64,000 bases of DNA, from positions 27,497-91,496 of the forward strand of contig NCGF01000013.1 in NCBI GenBank assembly GCA_002281485.1, written 5' to 3'. Below, one piece after another: positions 46,430-55,562 of this stretch (the stretch's first letter is position 1; each line of letters begins with the position of its first letter). The stretch comes from Sphingomonas sp. 28-66-16. Lineage in GTDB: Bacteria > Pseudomonadota > Alphaproteobacteria > Sphingomonadales > Sphingomonadaceae. The position numbers were made by a program, and so were the translations under genes. The notes beneath the pieces were generated by a model that made no database searches, was not told the origin of the DNA, and saw nothing but the letters and a program-made list of their open reading frames with translations.

Positions 46430-46513
46430 CGTCACCCCGGACTTGTTCCGGGGCCCACCGTGCTTCTTGAGCGAAGCATTGGTGGATGAGTGGACCCCGT
46501 GTCCGGGGTAACG
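46430..46513. repeat. Palindromic intergenic repeat E2
   Basis: This is the second copy of repeat E: CGTCACCCCGGACTTGTTCC at the left and TGTCCGGGGTAACG at the right, with an inner GGGCCCACC/TGGACC pair. It lies between the FadJ-type gene and the beta-lactamase-fold gene, facing the same way as E1. Confidence 0.8.
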
Positions 46514-46520
46514 GAAAAAT

Positions 46521-47741
46521 CTAGGTCAGTGCCGAATAAATCAGCGTCTTCAATTCACGGCGGATGGGGTAGGCGCTCGACGGGCGCAGCTGCGTCATGA
46601 ACACCATGCTGATGCGCTCGACGGGGTCGATGAAGAAGGCGGTCGAGAACATCCCGCCCCAATAATATTCGCCTTCCGATCCCGGGATCATCGAGCGCGC
46701 GACATCGATGTTGATGGCAAAGCCCAGCCCGAACCCGGTACCCGCATTGGCCGCCTCGCTGAACAGCGACTTCGACATGCCGGCCAGATCGCCGCCACCG
46801 GGCAGATGGTTGCGCGTCATCAGATCGATCGTCTTGCGCCCGACGATCCGCACGCCGTCGAGCACGCCGCCATTCAGGCACATCGTGCAGAAACGGTGAT
46901 AATCGAGCGCGGTCGAGACGAGCCCGCCGCCGCCCGAAAGGAATCGGGGTTTGCGGCTCCACGCGCTCGCCTCGCCGCGATCGAACATCACCGGCGCGCC
47001 ACCGGGGACGAAATCATAGCAGTCGGTCAGGCGGGGGACCTTGTCCTCGGGCACGTTGAAGAAAGTGTCGTGCATCCCGAGCGGGTCGAAGATGCGGGTG
47101 CGGTAGAACTCGTCGAGCTGCATGCCGCTCACCCGCTGGATGCTCGCGCCGAGCACATCGGTCGCCACCGAATAATTCCACGCCTCGCCGGGCGAGAATT
47201 CGAGCGGAATCTTGCCCAGGGCGGCAACGAATCCGTCAAGATCGAGATTGCCGTGCCAGTTCTCCAGCCGGCCTTCGCGATAGGCGGCGTCGATATTCGA
47301 CCGGTTCTGGAAGCCATAGGTCAGCCCCGACGTGTGCCGCAGCAGATCGACCATCCGCATCGGCTCGGCGGTCGGCTTCGTCATGAACGGCATTCCCGCG
47401 CCGCCGCCATTGTAGACGCCCAGCCCCTTGAACTCGGGGAGCACGTGATGCACCGGCGTGTCGACCGCGATCTTGCCTTCCTCGACCAGCATCATGAAGG
47501 CGATCGAGGTGATCGGCTTGGTCATGCTGGCGATCCGGAACAGCGAGGTCTCGTCGATCGCGCCGCCGCCCGCTCGTGCGCTGCCCTGGCTCGAAAAATG
47601 AACGATTTGCCCCTCGCGGGCGATCAGAATCTGCGCATTGGGCAGCTTGCCGGGCGCGACGTAGCGCTCGTCCAGCAGCGCATCGATCCGGGCGAGCCGG
47701 GCGCTGTCGAAGCCATGTGATTCCGGCGTCGCGATGTCCAT
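46521..47741 (-). CDS. Beta-lactamase-fold serine hydrolase (class C type)
   Basis: The 406-residue enzyme has the class C fold: SMTKP (the SxxK nucleophile region, about residue 71), a Tyr in WNYSVATD (YxN place), and a C-terminal GGMFSTAFFID in place of KTG. No signal peptide is seen, so it is probably cytoplasmic. In catabolic operons such proteins act as esterases or carboxylesterases on lipid-like compounds; antibiotic resistance is not indicated. ATG 47741 is preceded by GGAGAG. Confidence 0.85.
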   Translation of the reverse strand: MDIATPESHGFDSARLARIDALLDERYVAPGKLPNAQILIAREGQIVHFSSQGSARAGGGAIDETSLFRIASMTKPITSIAFMMLVEEGKIAVDTPVHHVLPEFKGLGVYNGGGAGMPFMTKPTAEPMRMVDLLRHTSGLTYGFQNRSNIDAAYREGRLENWHGNLDLDGFVAALGKIPLEFSPGEAWNYSVATDVLGASIQRVSGMQLDEFYRTRIFDPLGMHDTFFNVPEDKVPRLTDCYDFVPGGAPVMFDRGEASAWSRKPRFLSGGGGLVSTALDYHRFCTMCLNGGVLDGVRIVGRKTIDLMTRNHLPGGGDLAGMSKSLFSEAANAGTGFGLGFAINIDVARSMIPGSEGEYYWGGMFSTAFFIDPVERISMVFMTQLRPSSAYPIRRELKTLIYSALT

Positions 47742-47868
47742 GCTCTCTCCATACCCCTGGTTCGAAATGCCCGCCACCCTATTGCCTTGAGTGGCGCGCG
47801 AATCAACACTAACCTTGGTCAACAGGGCGGATAAGCCAAACCCGACATTCAAGAGTGGAGAGTATGCC

Positions 47869-49632
47869 GTGTCCAGCACTACCGCCCAAGAACCGCTGAT
47901 CGCGCTCGATCCCGCCTGGCCGAAGATGTCGCTCGCCGAGGTCGATGCGATCCTGACCGCGCCGGGTGCGCGCTTCGAGATGGAAACGCTGACGATCAAC
48001 GGCGTGCCGACCCGCGCCTGGAAGAATGCGCCCCCCAATCTGGCGATGCTCGTGCAGTTCGCGCGCAGCCACGGCGAGCGCGAATTCACCATCCATGAGG
48101 ACGAGCGCGTCACCTACGAGGCGCATTTCCGCGCGGTTGCCACACTGGCGACCAAGCTGCAGGCAATGGGCATCGGCAAGGGCGACCGGGTCGCGCTGGC
48201 GATGCGCAACCTGCCCGAATGGCCCGCGATCTTCTTCGCCGTGGTCAGCCTCGGCGCGATCATCGTGCCCCTCAATGCCTGGTGGACCGGGGGCGAGCTC
48301 GAATATGGCATCGCCGATTCGGGGGCGAAGCTGCTGATTGTCGATGGCGAGCGGCATCATCGCCTGATCGATCATTATCCGGCGCTGCCCGCGCTCGAGG
48401 CGATCCTCGTCGCGCGCGCCGCGGCGCCGCTCGACGGCCGCGCGCAAGCGTTCGAGGCGCTGATCGGCGAGCCCAACGAGTGGGCGCGCTTGCCCGAGGT
48501 GCCACTCCCGGCGGTCGCGCTTTCGCCCGATGACGAGGCGACGATCTTCTACACCAGCGGCACCACCGGCAATCCCAAGGGCGCGCTCGGCACACACCGC
48601 AACCTGACCACCAACATCATGTCGAGCGGCTACAGCGCGGCGCGCACGCTGTTGCGGCGCGGCGAGGAGATTCCGCTGCCCCAGCCGCGCACGATGCTGA
48701 CGGTGATCCCGCTGTTCCATGTCACCGCGTGCAGCGCCGCGCTGATGGGGGTGGTCGCCGGCGGCAGCAAGATGGTGTTCATGCGCAAATGGGATCCGGT
48801 CAAGGCGATGGAAATCATCGAGCGCGAAAAGGTCCATGCGACCGGCGGCGTGCCGACGATCGCCTGGCAGCTGCTCGAACATCCCGATCGATCGAAATTC
48901 GACCTCTCCTCGCTCGAGGCGATCGCCTATGGCGGCGCGCCCTCGGCGCCCGAACTCGTCAAGCGGATCTATACCGAATTCGGCGCGCTGCCCGGCAATG
49001 GCTGGGGGATGACCGAGACGATGGCGACCGTCACTGGCCACGCCGCCGAGGACTATCTCAACCGCCCGACGAGCGCCGGCCCTCCCGTCGCGGTCGCCGA
49101 TCTCAAGATCATGGACGAGGCGGGCGCGCATGAACTGCCGGTGGGCGAGGTCGGCGAACTCTGGGCGCGCGGGCCGATGATCGTCAAGGGATATTGGAAC
49201 AAGCCCGAGGCGACGGCGGCGACCTTCATCGACGGCTGGGTGCGGACCGGTGATCTTGCCCGGCTCGACGAGGAGGGCTTCGTCTATATCGTCGATCGCG
49301 CCAAGGACATGATCATCCGAGGCGGCGAGAACATCTATTCGAGCGAGGTCGAAAATGTCCTCTACGCCCACCCCGCCGTCACCGATTGCGCGCTGATCGG
49401 CATCCCGCATCGAACGCTCGGCGAGGAACCGGCGGCGGTGGTGCATCTGGCACCGGGGATGGAAGCGACCGAGGCCGAACTGCAAGCGTGGGTGAAGGAA
49501 CGGCTCGCGATCTTCAAGACGCCGGTGGCGATCCGGTTCGTGAAGGAAACCCTGCCTCGCAACGCCAACGGGAAGATCCTGAAGAAGGATTTGAAGGTGC
49601 TGTTCGAGGATCGGGTGGGCGTCGCCGCGTAA
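47869..49632 (+). CDS. Long-chain fatty acid-CoA ligase-like acyl-CoA synthetase
   Basis: The 587-residue AMP-forming enzyme has YTSGTTGNPKGALGTHRN (A3), GWGMTETMA (A5), YWNKPEATAATFIDGWVRTGDLA (A7-A8) and GKILKKDLK (A10 lysine). The GTG start at 47869 was chosen because GGAGAG is six bases before it; an upstream GTG at 47791 would add 26 residues without a site. It is divergent from the serine hydrolase gene. Together with FadJ and the ACAD pair it can feed an imported acid into beta-oxidation. Confidence 0.9.
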   Translation: MSSTTAQEPLIALDPAWPKMSLAEVDAILTAPGARFEMETLTINGVPTRAWKNAPPNLAMLVQFARSHGEREFTIHEDERVTYEAHFRAVATLATKLQAMGIGKGDRVALAMRNLPEWPAIFFAVVSLGAIIVPLNAWWTGGELEYGIADSGAKLLIVDGERHHRLIDHYPALPALEAILVARAAAPLDGRAQAFEALIGEPNEWARLPEVPLPAVALSPDDEATIFYTSGTTGNPKGALGTHRNLTTNIMSSGYSAARTLLRRGEEIPLPQPRTMLTVIPLFHVTACSAALMGVVAGGSKMVFMRKWDPVKAMEIIEREKVHATGGVPTIAWQLLEHPDRSKFDLSSLEAIAYGGAPSAPELVKRIYTEFGALPGNGWGMTETMATVTGHAAEDYLNRPTSAGPPVAVADLKIMDEAGAHELPVGEVGELWARGPMIVKGYWNKPEATAATFIDGWVRTGDLARLDEEGFVYIVDRAKDMIIRGGENIYSSEVENVLYAHPAVTDCALIGIPHRTLGEEPAAVVHLAPGMEATEAELQAWVKERLAIFKTPVAIRFVKETLPRNANGKILKKDLKVLFEDRVGVAA

Positions 49633-49695
49633 CCCAATCGTTCGCGGCGAGCGCTCGGTAACAATCTGGAATGCACCGGATTGGCGCCGAACGAG

Positions 49696-49735
49696 CGGTC
49701 ATCGACCGGTCATTTTAGTGTTTTTCTAGCGTCAT
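49696..49735 (+). promoter_or_regulatory. Putative Pho box array upstream of the PhoX gene
   Basis: CGGTCAT (49696-49702), CGAC, CGGTCAT (49707-49713), TTTA, GTGTTTT (49718-49724), TCTA, GCGTCAT (49729-49735): four 7-base units with exact 4-base spacers, the spacing of PhoB sites (CTGTCAT-N4-CTGTCAT). Units 1, 2 and 4 keep GTCAT; unit 3 is weak. The array stands 85 bases before the phoX start. Confidence 0.65.
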
Positions 49736-49819
49736 AGGGACGCCATCACCACGCAATGTTGGGATTTCACAACCTTGTCTCGGCGGGTCGCTCGGCGGCC
49801 ATGATCGAAGGGGCAGGCA

Positions 49820-52282
49820 ATGGTGGATTTGGCGGGCGGGCGCATCGGCTATGACGATGGGGACATCGATACCAACCGGTCGACAGGCGAGTCTCTCGAC
49901 GATCTGGTCGCCAGGCGCTATTCGCGCCGCGATATCTTCCGCAGCGGCACTTCGGCGGCGGCGTTTGCCGTGTTCGGCGGATCATTGCTGTCGGGGTGCA
50001 ACGAAGCGGCGTCGATCGCGACTCCCCCGGTCGATCCACCGGCGACGGTGACGACGGGATCGTCGGGCGCGACCAGTTCGGGGCGCGTCGTGACGCTGAC
50101 CGGGACCGCGACCGACAACGCGCCGATCGTGTCGCAACAATTTACCCAGACGTCGGGGCCCATGGTCGCGCTGACCAACGCGACGAGCGGCACGGCGACC
50201 TTCATCGCGCCCAGCGTGAGCGCCACGACCAACCTCGTCTTCCGCTACTCGGTCACCGACTCGGCCGGGAACGTCACCGTGTCGGACATCACCGTGGCAG
50301 TGTCGCCGGCGCAACTCGGCTTCACGGCCGTCGCCAAGAATCTCCTCGATGTCGTCACCGTACCCGCCGGCTATTCGGTGACGGTGCTGTATCGGCTCGG
50401 CGATCCGATCAACGGCACCGTCGCCGCGTTCCGCAACGACGGGAGCGACACCGATTATGCCAATCGCTGCGGCGATCACGGTGACGCGCTCTATTGGTAC
50501 GGCCTCGCCGCGACCGGATCGGCGCGCGATGACAATAGCAGCACGCGCGGTCTGCTCGTGATGAATCACGAGAATATCAACCAGCCCTATCTGCACGTGA
50601 ATGGGCCGACCAGCCCCGGCGGGGTCCGCCCCGAAGCCGAAGCGCAGAAGGAGATCGACTGCCACGGCCTCAGCGTGATCGAAACGGTACGCAGCGCCGC
50701 CGGCGCGTGGAGCTATGTGGTGGGCAGCAGCTTCAATCGCCGCATCACGCCAGGCACGCCGATGACCTTCAACGGCCCGGGGCGCGGCAGCGCGTTCCTC
50801 CAGACCCAGTTCTCGCCGGCGGGCACCGACGGTCGCGGGACCATCAACAATTGCGCCAACGGCCACACGCCCTGGGGCACCAACATCACCTGCGAAGAGA
50901 ATTGGGCGGGCTATTTCCGGCGCCCGACCGCGACCGACAATCCACGCCGCACCGCCAAGGAGCGTACGGCACTGACGCGCTACGGCGTTACCAGCACGAG
51001 CGGCAATTATGGCTGGGCGACGGTGGTGCCCGCGAGCAGCAGCAACACCCTGTTTCGGCGCTGGGACGTTCAGGCCACCGGCGCCAGCGCCACGGATGAT
51101 TTCCGGAACGAGCACAATCAATTCGGCTGGGTGGTCGAGATCGATCCCTATGATCCGACCTCGACGCCGCGCAAGCGCACCGCGCTTGGCCGCTTCAACC
51201 ATGAAGGATGCTGGCCGTCCAACTTCGTCGTGGGTCGGCGGCCCGCCTTCTATATGGGCGACGATGCCCAGAACGAATATCTCTACAAATTCGTGTCGGC
51301 GACGCCCTGGGTGGCCGGCGACGCGACGGCGGCCAACCGGCTCGCGGTTGGCGATCGCTATCTCGATTCGGGCACGCTCTATGTCGCGCGCTTCAGCGCC
51401 GACGGCACCGGCCAGTGGCTGCCGCTGACCTTCGGCTCGGGGGCGCTGACGCCGTCGAACGCAACCTATCCCTTTGCCGATCAGGTCGATGTGCTCGTGC
51501 ATGCGCGCCTCGCCGCCGATGCGCTCGGCGCGACCCGGATGGACCGTCCCGAATGGACCGCGGTCAACCCGGTCAGCGGCGAAATGTATCTGACGCTGAC
51601 CAACAATGCGAGCCGGACGGCGGCAACGGTCGATGCCGCCAACCCGCGCGTCTATGTCGATCCGCCGAGCACCGCGGTCGGCAATCGCAACGGCCACATC
51701 ATTCGTCTGCGCGAAGCCGGGGACACATCGGAGGCGACGAGTTTCACCTGGGACATCTATCTGTTTGCCGCCGGGTCCGATTTGAGCGCGGCCAACATCA
51801 ACCTGTCGGGCCTTGATGCGACCAACGACTTCTCGAGCCCCGACGGCTTGTGGTTCGGCCGGCCGACCAACCCGAGCGGGCTCGTCTCGCCGTTGCTATG
51901 GGTACAGACCGACGATGGCGCGTTCCGCGACGTGACCAACAACCAGATGCTCGCGGCCTTCCCGGGTAGCGTTGGGGATGGCGGCACCGTGACGATCACC
52001 AACGCCGGCGGTGGTACCCAGACCACGCGCCGCGGCGCCGCGCCGGGCACGCAGCTTCGCCGGTTCCTCGTCGGGCCGGTCGAATGCGAGATCACCGGGG
52101 TCGATTCGACCCCGGATGGCCGGTCGCTGTTCGTCAACATCCAGCATCCCGGCGAAAATGGGTCGCCTTCGAACATCACCAGCAACTGGCCGGCGAGCCA
52201 GACCGGGCCGGCTTTGGGTGTTCGGCCGCGCTCGGCGACGATCGTCATCACCAAGGATGATGGCGGCGTGGTCGCGCTCTGA
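49820..52282 (+). CDS. phoX: PhoX-type phosphatase with an extra Ig-like domain
   Basis: The 820-residue protein carries a twin-arginine start (RRYSRRDIFRSGTSAAAFAV) with a possible lipobox LLSGC, so it is Tat-exported and may be lipidated. Residues 70-165 form an extra Ig/REJ-like beta-sandwich (from VTLTGTATDNAPIVSQQFTQ to NVTVSDITVAV), not present in most PhoX. The PhoX propeller follows: GDHGDALYW, LLVMNHEN, TCEENWAGYF, NEHNQFGWVVEIDP, LGRFNHEG and FYMGDDAQNEYLYK. PhoX is a calcium- and iron-dependent phosphatase that frees phosphate from monoesters when it is scarce. A Pho-box-like array lies before it. Confidence 0.9.
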   Translation: MVDLAGGRIGYDDGDIDTNRSTGESLDDLVARRYSRRDIFRSGTSAAAFAVFGGSLLSGCNEAASIATPPVDPPATVTTGSSGATSSGRVVTLTGTATDNAPIVSQQFTQTSGPMVALTNATSGTATFIAPSVSATTNLVFRYSVTDSAGNVTVSDITVAVSPAQLGFTAVAKNLLDVVTVPAGYSVTVLYRLGDPINGTVAAFRNDGSDTDYANRCGDHGDALYWYGLAATGSARDDNSSTRGLLVMNHENINQPYLHVNGPTSPGGVRPEAEAQKEIDCHGLSVIETVRSAAGAWSYVVGSSFNRRITPGTPMTFNGPGRGSAFLQTQFSPAGTDGRGTINNCANGHTPWGTNITCEENWAGYFRRPTATDNPRRTAKERTALTRYGVTSTSGNYGWATVVPASSSNTLFRRWDVQATGASATDDFRNEHNQFGWVVEIDPYDPTSTPRKRTALGRFNHEGCWPSNFVVGRRPAFYMGDDAQNEYLYKFVSATPWVAGDATAANRLAVGDRYLDSGTLYVARFSADGTGQWLPLTFGSGALTPSNATYPFADQVDVLVHARLAADALGATRMDRPEWTAVNPVSGEMYLTLTNNASRTAATVDAANPRVYVDPPSTAVGNRNGHIIRLREAGDTSEATSFTWDIYLFAAGSDLSAANINLSGLDATNDFSSPDGLWFGRPTNPSGLVSPLLWVQTDDGAFRDVTNNQMLAAFPGSVGDGGTVTITNAGGGTQTTRRGAAPGTQLRRFLVGPVECEITGVDSTPDGRSLFVNIQHPGENGSPSNITSNWPASQTGPALGVRPRSATIVITKDDGGVVAL

Positions 52283-52423
52283 TCGCCGCGAGCCGGGGCG
52301 CGCTTGCAACACGGCGAGGGGCCCCAGAGGAGCACATCGCCGCGCAGTGTTCGACCGGTCCTCCCGATGATATGATCATCGCCGCCGAAACGACTCGGCG
52401 GCGGCATCGGGGAGGGTGTCAGC

Positions 52424-52846
52424 ATGGCAGTGCGGCGACATCGATCGACACGCTCGTCTTCGCGCAAGGGGCGCCATCTCGGCCTGGGCGTCGCGGCGCT
52501 GACGCTGCTCGCGGCCGTGCCGGCCAATGCGCAGGCCGATCCCGCAGCCGAGATCGACGCGCTTGCCCGCGAGTCGGCGGCGCCAGATGCCGGGCTGATG
52601 CTCGCGCGCAAGCAGGTGGCGCGGGGCGACTTGCTCGGGGCGGTCGCGACGCTCGAGCGCGTGATCATGGCCTATCCGCGGACCGACGAGGCGATTCTGT
52701 TCCATGCCAGCCTGTTGTGCCGGCTCGACGATCCGGACGGCGCCCGGGTCGAGCTCGACGAAGTCGCCGGCCATGATCTCGATCCGCAGGCGATGGCCGA
52801 GGTGAGGCGCGCATGCGCGCCGGGCGCTGGCGGGCGCCGGCCATGA
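52424..52846 (+). CDS. Small exported TPR-like protein
   Basis: The 140-residue protein has a signal peptide (about 20-38, LGVAALTLLAAVPANAQA) after a basic N-terminus (RRHRSTRSSSRKGRH). The rest is helical with TPR-like pattern: ARKQVARGDLLGAVATLERVIMAYPRTDEAILFHASLLCRL. It could act as a helper of the next gene, the FecR-domain protein, with which it overlaps (the downstream ATG begins 34 bases before its stop). The exact partner is unknown. Confidence 0.8.
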   Translation: MAVRRHRSTRSSSRKGRHLGLGVAALTLLAAVPANAQADPAAEIDALARESAAPDAGLMLARKQVARGDLLGAVATLERVIMAYPRTDEAILFHASLLCRLDDPDGARVELDEVAGHDLDPQAMAEVRRACAPGAGGRRP

Positions 52847-53967
52847 GGGGCGCCGTCACTGTCCTCGCGGTCGTCGCTGCTGGCCTGGTAACCGCGGGGC
52901 TGGCCGCCGCCGATCTGCCGGTGATCGGCATCAATGCCGCGATCGTCAACAATGTCCGCTTGCGCCATGCCGGCGATGCGGCGGCGCGGACCGCCACGCT
53001 GCGGCAGCGGGTGCTGCTCAACGACGAGGTGCAGACCGGCGGCAACAGCCAGCTCCAGGTGATGCTGCTCGATCGCTCGATGTTCAATGTCGGCGCCAAT
53101 GCGCGGCTGACGATCGATCGGTTCGTCTATGATCCGGCGCGCGGCACCCGATCGCTCGGCGCCTCGGTGGCGCGCGGGGCGTTCCGGTTCGTCTCGGGGC
53201 AGCCCGATGCGCGCGGCACCGCCGCGATCCGCACCCCGATCGCGGCGATCGGCATCCGCGGAACGATGCTCGAGGGGGTGGTCGGCGCCGAGGCGGTGTT
53301 GATTGCGTCAGGGGAAGCCGCGATCGGTCCCGCCGTTCAGAGCGATCCGGCGACCGCCTCGCTGATCATCTTGCGCGGTCCCGGCGCGCGCGCCCCGCGC
53401 GGGACGGCGCCCGGCCTGATCGACGTCACCGCCGCCGGGCGGCGCGTCACGCTCGATCGACCGCTCGCCGCCGCCTATGTGCCGCGCCCCGGCGCGCCGC
53501 CGATCGGACCGTTCCGGATTTCCGCCGAGGGTCTGCGCCTGGTCCAGGCGCTGCTGTTTCCCGCGCTGGCGCAGGAACTGGGCTTGCCGGTGCCCGGTGC
53601 GAGCGATTCCGGCTTTACCCCGTTCACCCCCGGAACGCCCGAACCGCGCCGCCCGCTCGATCCGCGCGCTTTTCCGCCCGGCGCGCCCAACGGCGGCTTC
53701 GAGCGCGGTTCGGGACCGCAAGTCGATCCGCGCGTCCCCGGGGGTTTTGGCCAGCGCGACCCGGCGGTCAATCAACGGCCACAAGCGACCGCGCCCGCGC
53801 AGCCGACCGCCGGCACGACCCAGTCGCCGCCCTCGACCCGGCCGACCGGCACCGCACCGCCCCAGCCTGCCAACCAGCCTGCCAACCAGCCCACGAATCA
53901 GGCCGCGCCCGCGCGGCCGACCCCCAACCGACCACCACCCGGCCAGGGGCCGCCCCCGCCACCCTGA
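52813..53967 (+). CDS. FecR-domain protein with proline-rich tail
   Basis: The 384-residue protein has an exported start (MRGAVTVLAVVAAGLVTAGLAAA, near residues 11-33), a FecR domain (about 40-150: RVLLNDEVQTGGNSQLQVMLLDRSMFNVGANARLTIDRF and IRTPIAAIGIRGT) and a C-terminal proline/alanine/glutamine-rich tail with PANQPANQPTNQ. FecR proteins sense signals and pass them to a sigma factor; here no FecI and no inner membrane segment is present. Start at 52813 follows GAGGTGAGG; ATG 52843, overlapping the previous stop, is also possible. It may have envelope scaffolding use. Confidence 0.82.
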   Translation: MRAGRWRAPAMRGAVTVLAVVAAGLVTAGLAAADLPVIGINAAIVNNVRLRHAGDAAARTATLRQRVLLNDEVQTGGNSQLQVMLLDRSMFNVGANARLTIDRFVYDPARGTRSLGASVARGAFRFVSGQPDARGTAAIRTPIAAIGIRGTMLEGVVGAEAVLIASGEAAIGPAVQSDPATASLIILRGPGARAPRGTAPGLIDVTAAGRRVTLDRPLAAAYVPRPGAPPIGPFRISAEGLRLVQALLFPALAQELGLPVPGASDSGFTPFTPGTPEPRRPLDPRAFPPGAPNGGFERGSGPQVDPRVPGGFGQRDPAVNQRPQATAPAQPTAGTTQSPPSTRPTGTAPPQPANQPANQPTNQAAPARPTPNRPPPGQGPPPPP

Positions 53968-54000
53968 GGCTGGTCGTGCCGGCGACGTCGGAAAAGCGCC

Positions 54001-55491
54001 TCAGCCTGCCGATGCCGCCGCGACCACGCCCGCCACGGCCCTCGCCCAGCCCGCGAGCCGCGCTTCTCGCACGTCGTCCGCGAGCTGCGGGGCGAAGGTT
54101 TCGACCGTCCCGCGCATCGCCGATGCCTGATCGAGCCCGCTGAACAGGCCGCAGCCGATTCCGGCAAGCATTGCCGCGCCGAGCGCGGTGGTCTCGGCAA
54201 ATTGGGGGCGCTCGACCGCGATGCCGAGCATGTCGGCCATGTCCTGCGCCATCCAGTCGTTGGCGACCATGCCGCCGTCGATCCTGAGCGTCGCCCAGTC
54301 GACGCCGTCCGCGGCGAACGCAGTCTTCAGATCATGCGCCTGGTGCGCCATCGCCTCCAGCGCGGCGCGAACGATGTGCGCTCGGGTGTTGGTGAAGCTC
54401 AGCCCCGATATCGCGGCGCGCGCCTCGGGTTGCCACCACGGCGCGCCGAGTCCCGACAGCGCCGGGACGAGATAGACTCCGCCATTGTCGGCCACGCTGC
54501 GCGCGAGCGCTTCGGTCTCTGCGGCGGTGCCGAACAGCCCGATCGAATCGCGCAGCCATTTGATCAGGCTGCCCGCGACGAACACCGATCCCTCCAGCGC
54601 ATAGGCGCGCTTGCCGCCGAGCTGCCACGCGATCGTCGCGAGCAGGCGGTGGCGCGAGACCGGCGGGATCGCCCCCGCCTGGGTGAGGATGAACGCGCCG
54701 GTGCCGAAAGTCGCCTTGGTCTCGCCGGGCTTGAGGCACGACTGGCCGATCGTCGCCGCCTGCTGGTCGCCCGCCATGCCGCAGATCGGGATCGGGGCGC
54801 CGAACAGCGTGGTCGCGCCGAACCTCCCGGCGCAGTCGACGATCTCCGGCAGGGCGGCGCGCGGTGCGCCGAACAGATCGATCAGGCCATCGTCCCAGTC
54901 GCCGCTGCCGATCGCCATCAGCGCGGTGCGGCTGGCATTGGTCGCATCGGTGATGTGCAGGCCGGCGCGGTCGTCTTTGGCGGTCAGTTTCCAGATCAGC
55001 CAGCTTTCGACGGTGCCGATCGCGAGCCGGTCGCCCGCTTCGGCGAGCTGCGGCCAGTTGGCCATCGCCCAGCCGATCTTGGATCCGGAGAAATAGGGAT
55101 CGAGCAACAGCCCGGTCTTGGCCTGGACCATCGCTTCATGCCCGGCCGCCTTGAGGTCGCGGCAGCGCATGGCGGTGCGGCGATCCTGCCAGACGATCGC
55201 GGGGGCGAGCGGTTCGCCGGTCGTCTTGTCCCAGAAGACCACGGTCTCGCGCTGGTTGGTGATGCCGATCGCGGCGATTCGCTCGGCAGCGCCGGCGGCG
55301 TCGATGACGGCGCGGGTGACGGCGAGGGTGCGCGTCCAGATTTCGGCGGCATCATGCTCGACCCGCCCGGGCTCGGGATAATGCTGGGTGAGTTCGATGG
55401 CTCGGGTCGCCAGGCAGCGCCCGGCGGGCTCGAACAGCATCGCGCGGGTCGAGGTCGTGCCCTCGTCGATAACCAGGATAAGATCGCTCAT
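54001..55491 (-). CDS. glpK: Glycerol kinase
   Basis: The 496-residue FGGY kinase phosphorylates glycerol to glycerol-3-phosphate. Clear motifs: LVIDEGTTSTRAMLF (ATP/phosphate region), AIVWQDRRT (glycerol-binding Arg and Trp), ICGMAGDQQAATIGQS, and GGKRAYALEGSVFVAGSLIKWLRD. The length fits GlpK. No glpF or glpD is beside it, so it is a single gene here, perhaps regulated on its own. Confidence 0.95.
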   Translation of the reverse strand: MSDLILVIDEGTTSTRAMLFEPAGRCLATRAIELTQHYPEPGRVEHDAAEIWTRTLAVTRAVIDAAGAAERIAAIGITNQRETVVFWDKTTGEPLAPAIVWQDRRTAMRCRDLKAAGHEAMVQAKTGLLLDPYFSGSKIGWAMANWPQLAEAGDRLAIGTVESWLIWKLTAKDDRAGLHITDATNASRTALMAIGSGDWDDGLIDLFGAPRAALPEIVDCAGRFGATTLFGAPIPICGMAGDQQAATIGQSCLKPGETKATFGTGAFILTQAGAIPPVSRHRLLATIAWQLGGKRAYALEGSVFVAGSLIKWLRDSIGLFGTAAETEALARSVADNGGVYLVPALSGLGAPWWQPEARAAISGLSFTNTRAHIVRAALEAMAHQAHDLKTAFAADGVDWATLRIDGGMVANDWMAQDMADMLGIAVERPQFAETTALGAAMLAGIGCGLFSGLDQASAMRGTVETFAPQLADDVREARLAGWARAVAGVVAAASAG

Positions 55492-55562
55492 GGCGGCGCA
55501 CGCTAGCCGGGATTACAAGTGAGTGGAATGCCGCTACAGCAGACAAAAGACGAACAGGGAAA

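Noticed and set aside
46521-47741. AmpC beta-lactamase
   Set aside because: It has the SxxK fold but no signal peptide and no KTG; the catabolic setting fits an esterase better.
47809-49485. 558-codon open frame on the - strand
   Set aside because: It is opposite the acyl-CoA ligase; no motif, low-complexity Arg-rich.
49980-51697. 571-codon open frame on the - strand
   Set aside because: It lies opposite phoX; the Arg/Asp-rich composition is that of an antisense frame.
53850-53900. Short tandem PANQ repeat as a possible minisatellite or CRISPR-like array
   Set aside because: Only three units with no spacers; it is part of the proline-rich tail of the FecR-domain protein.
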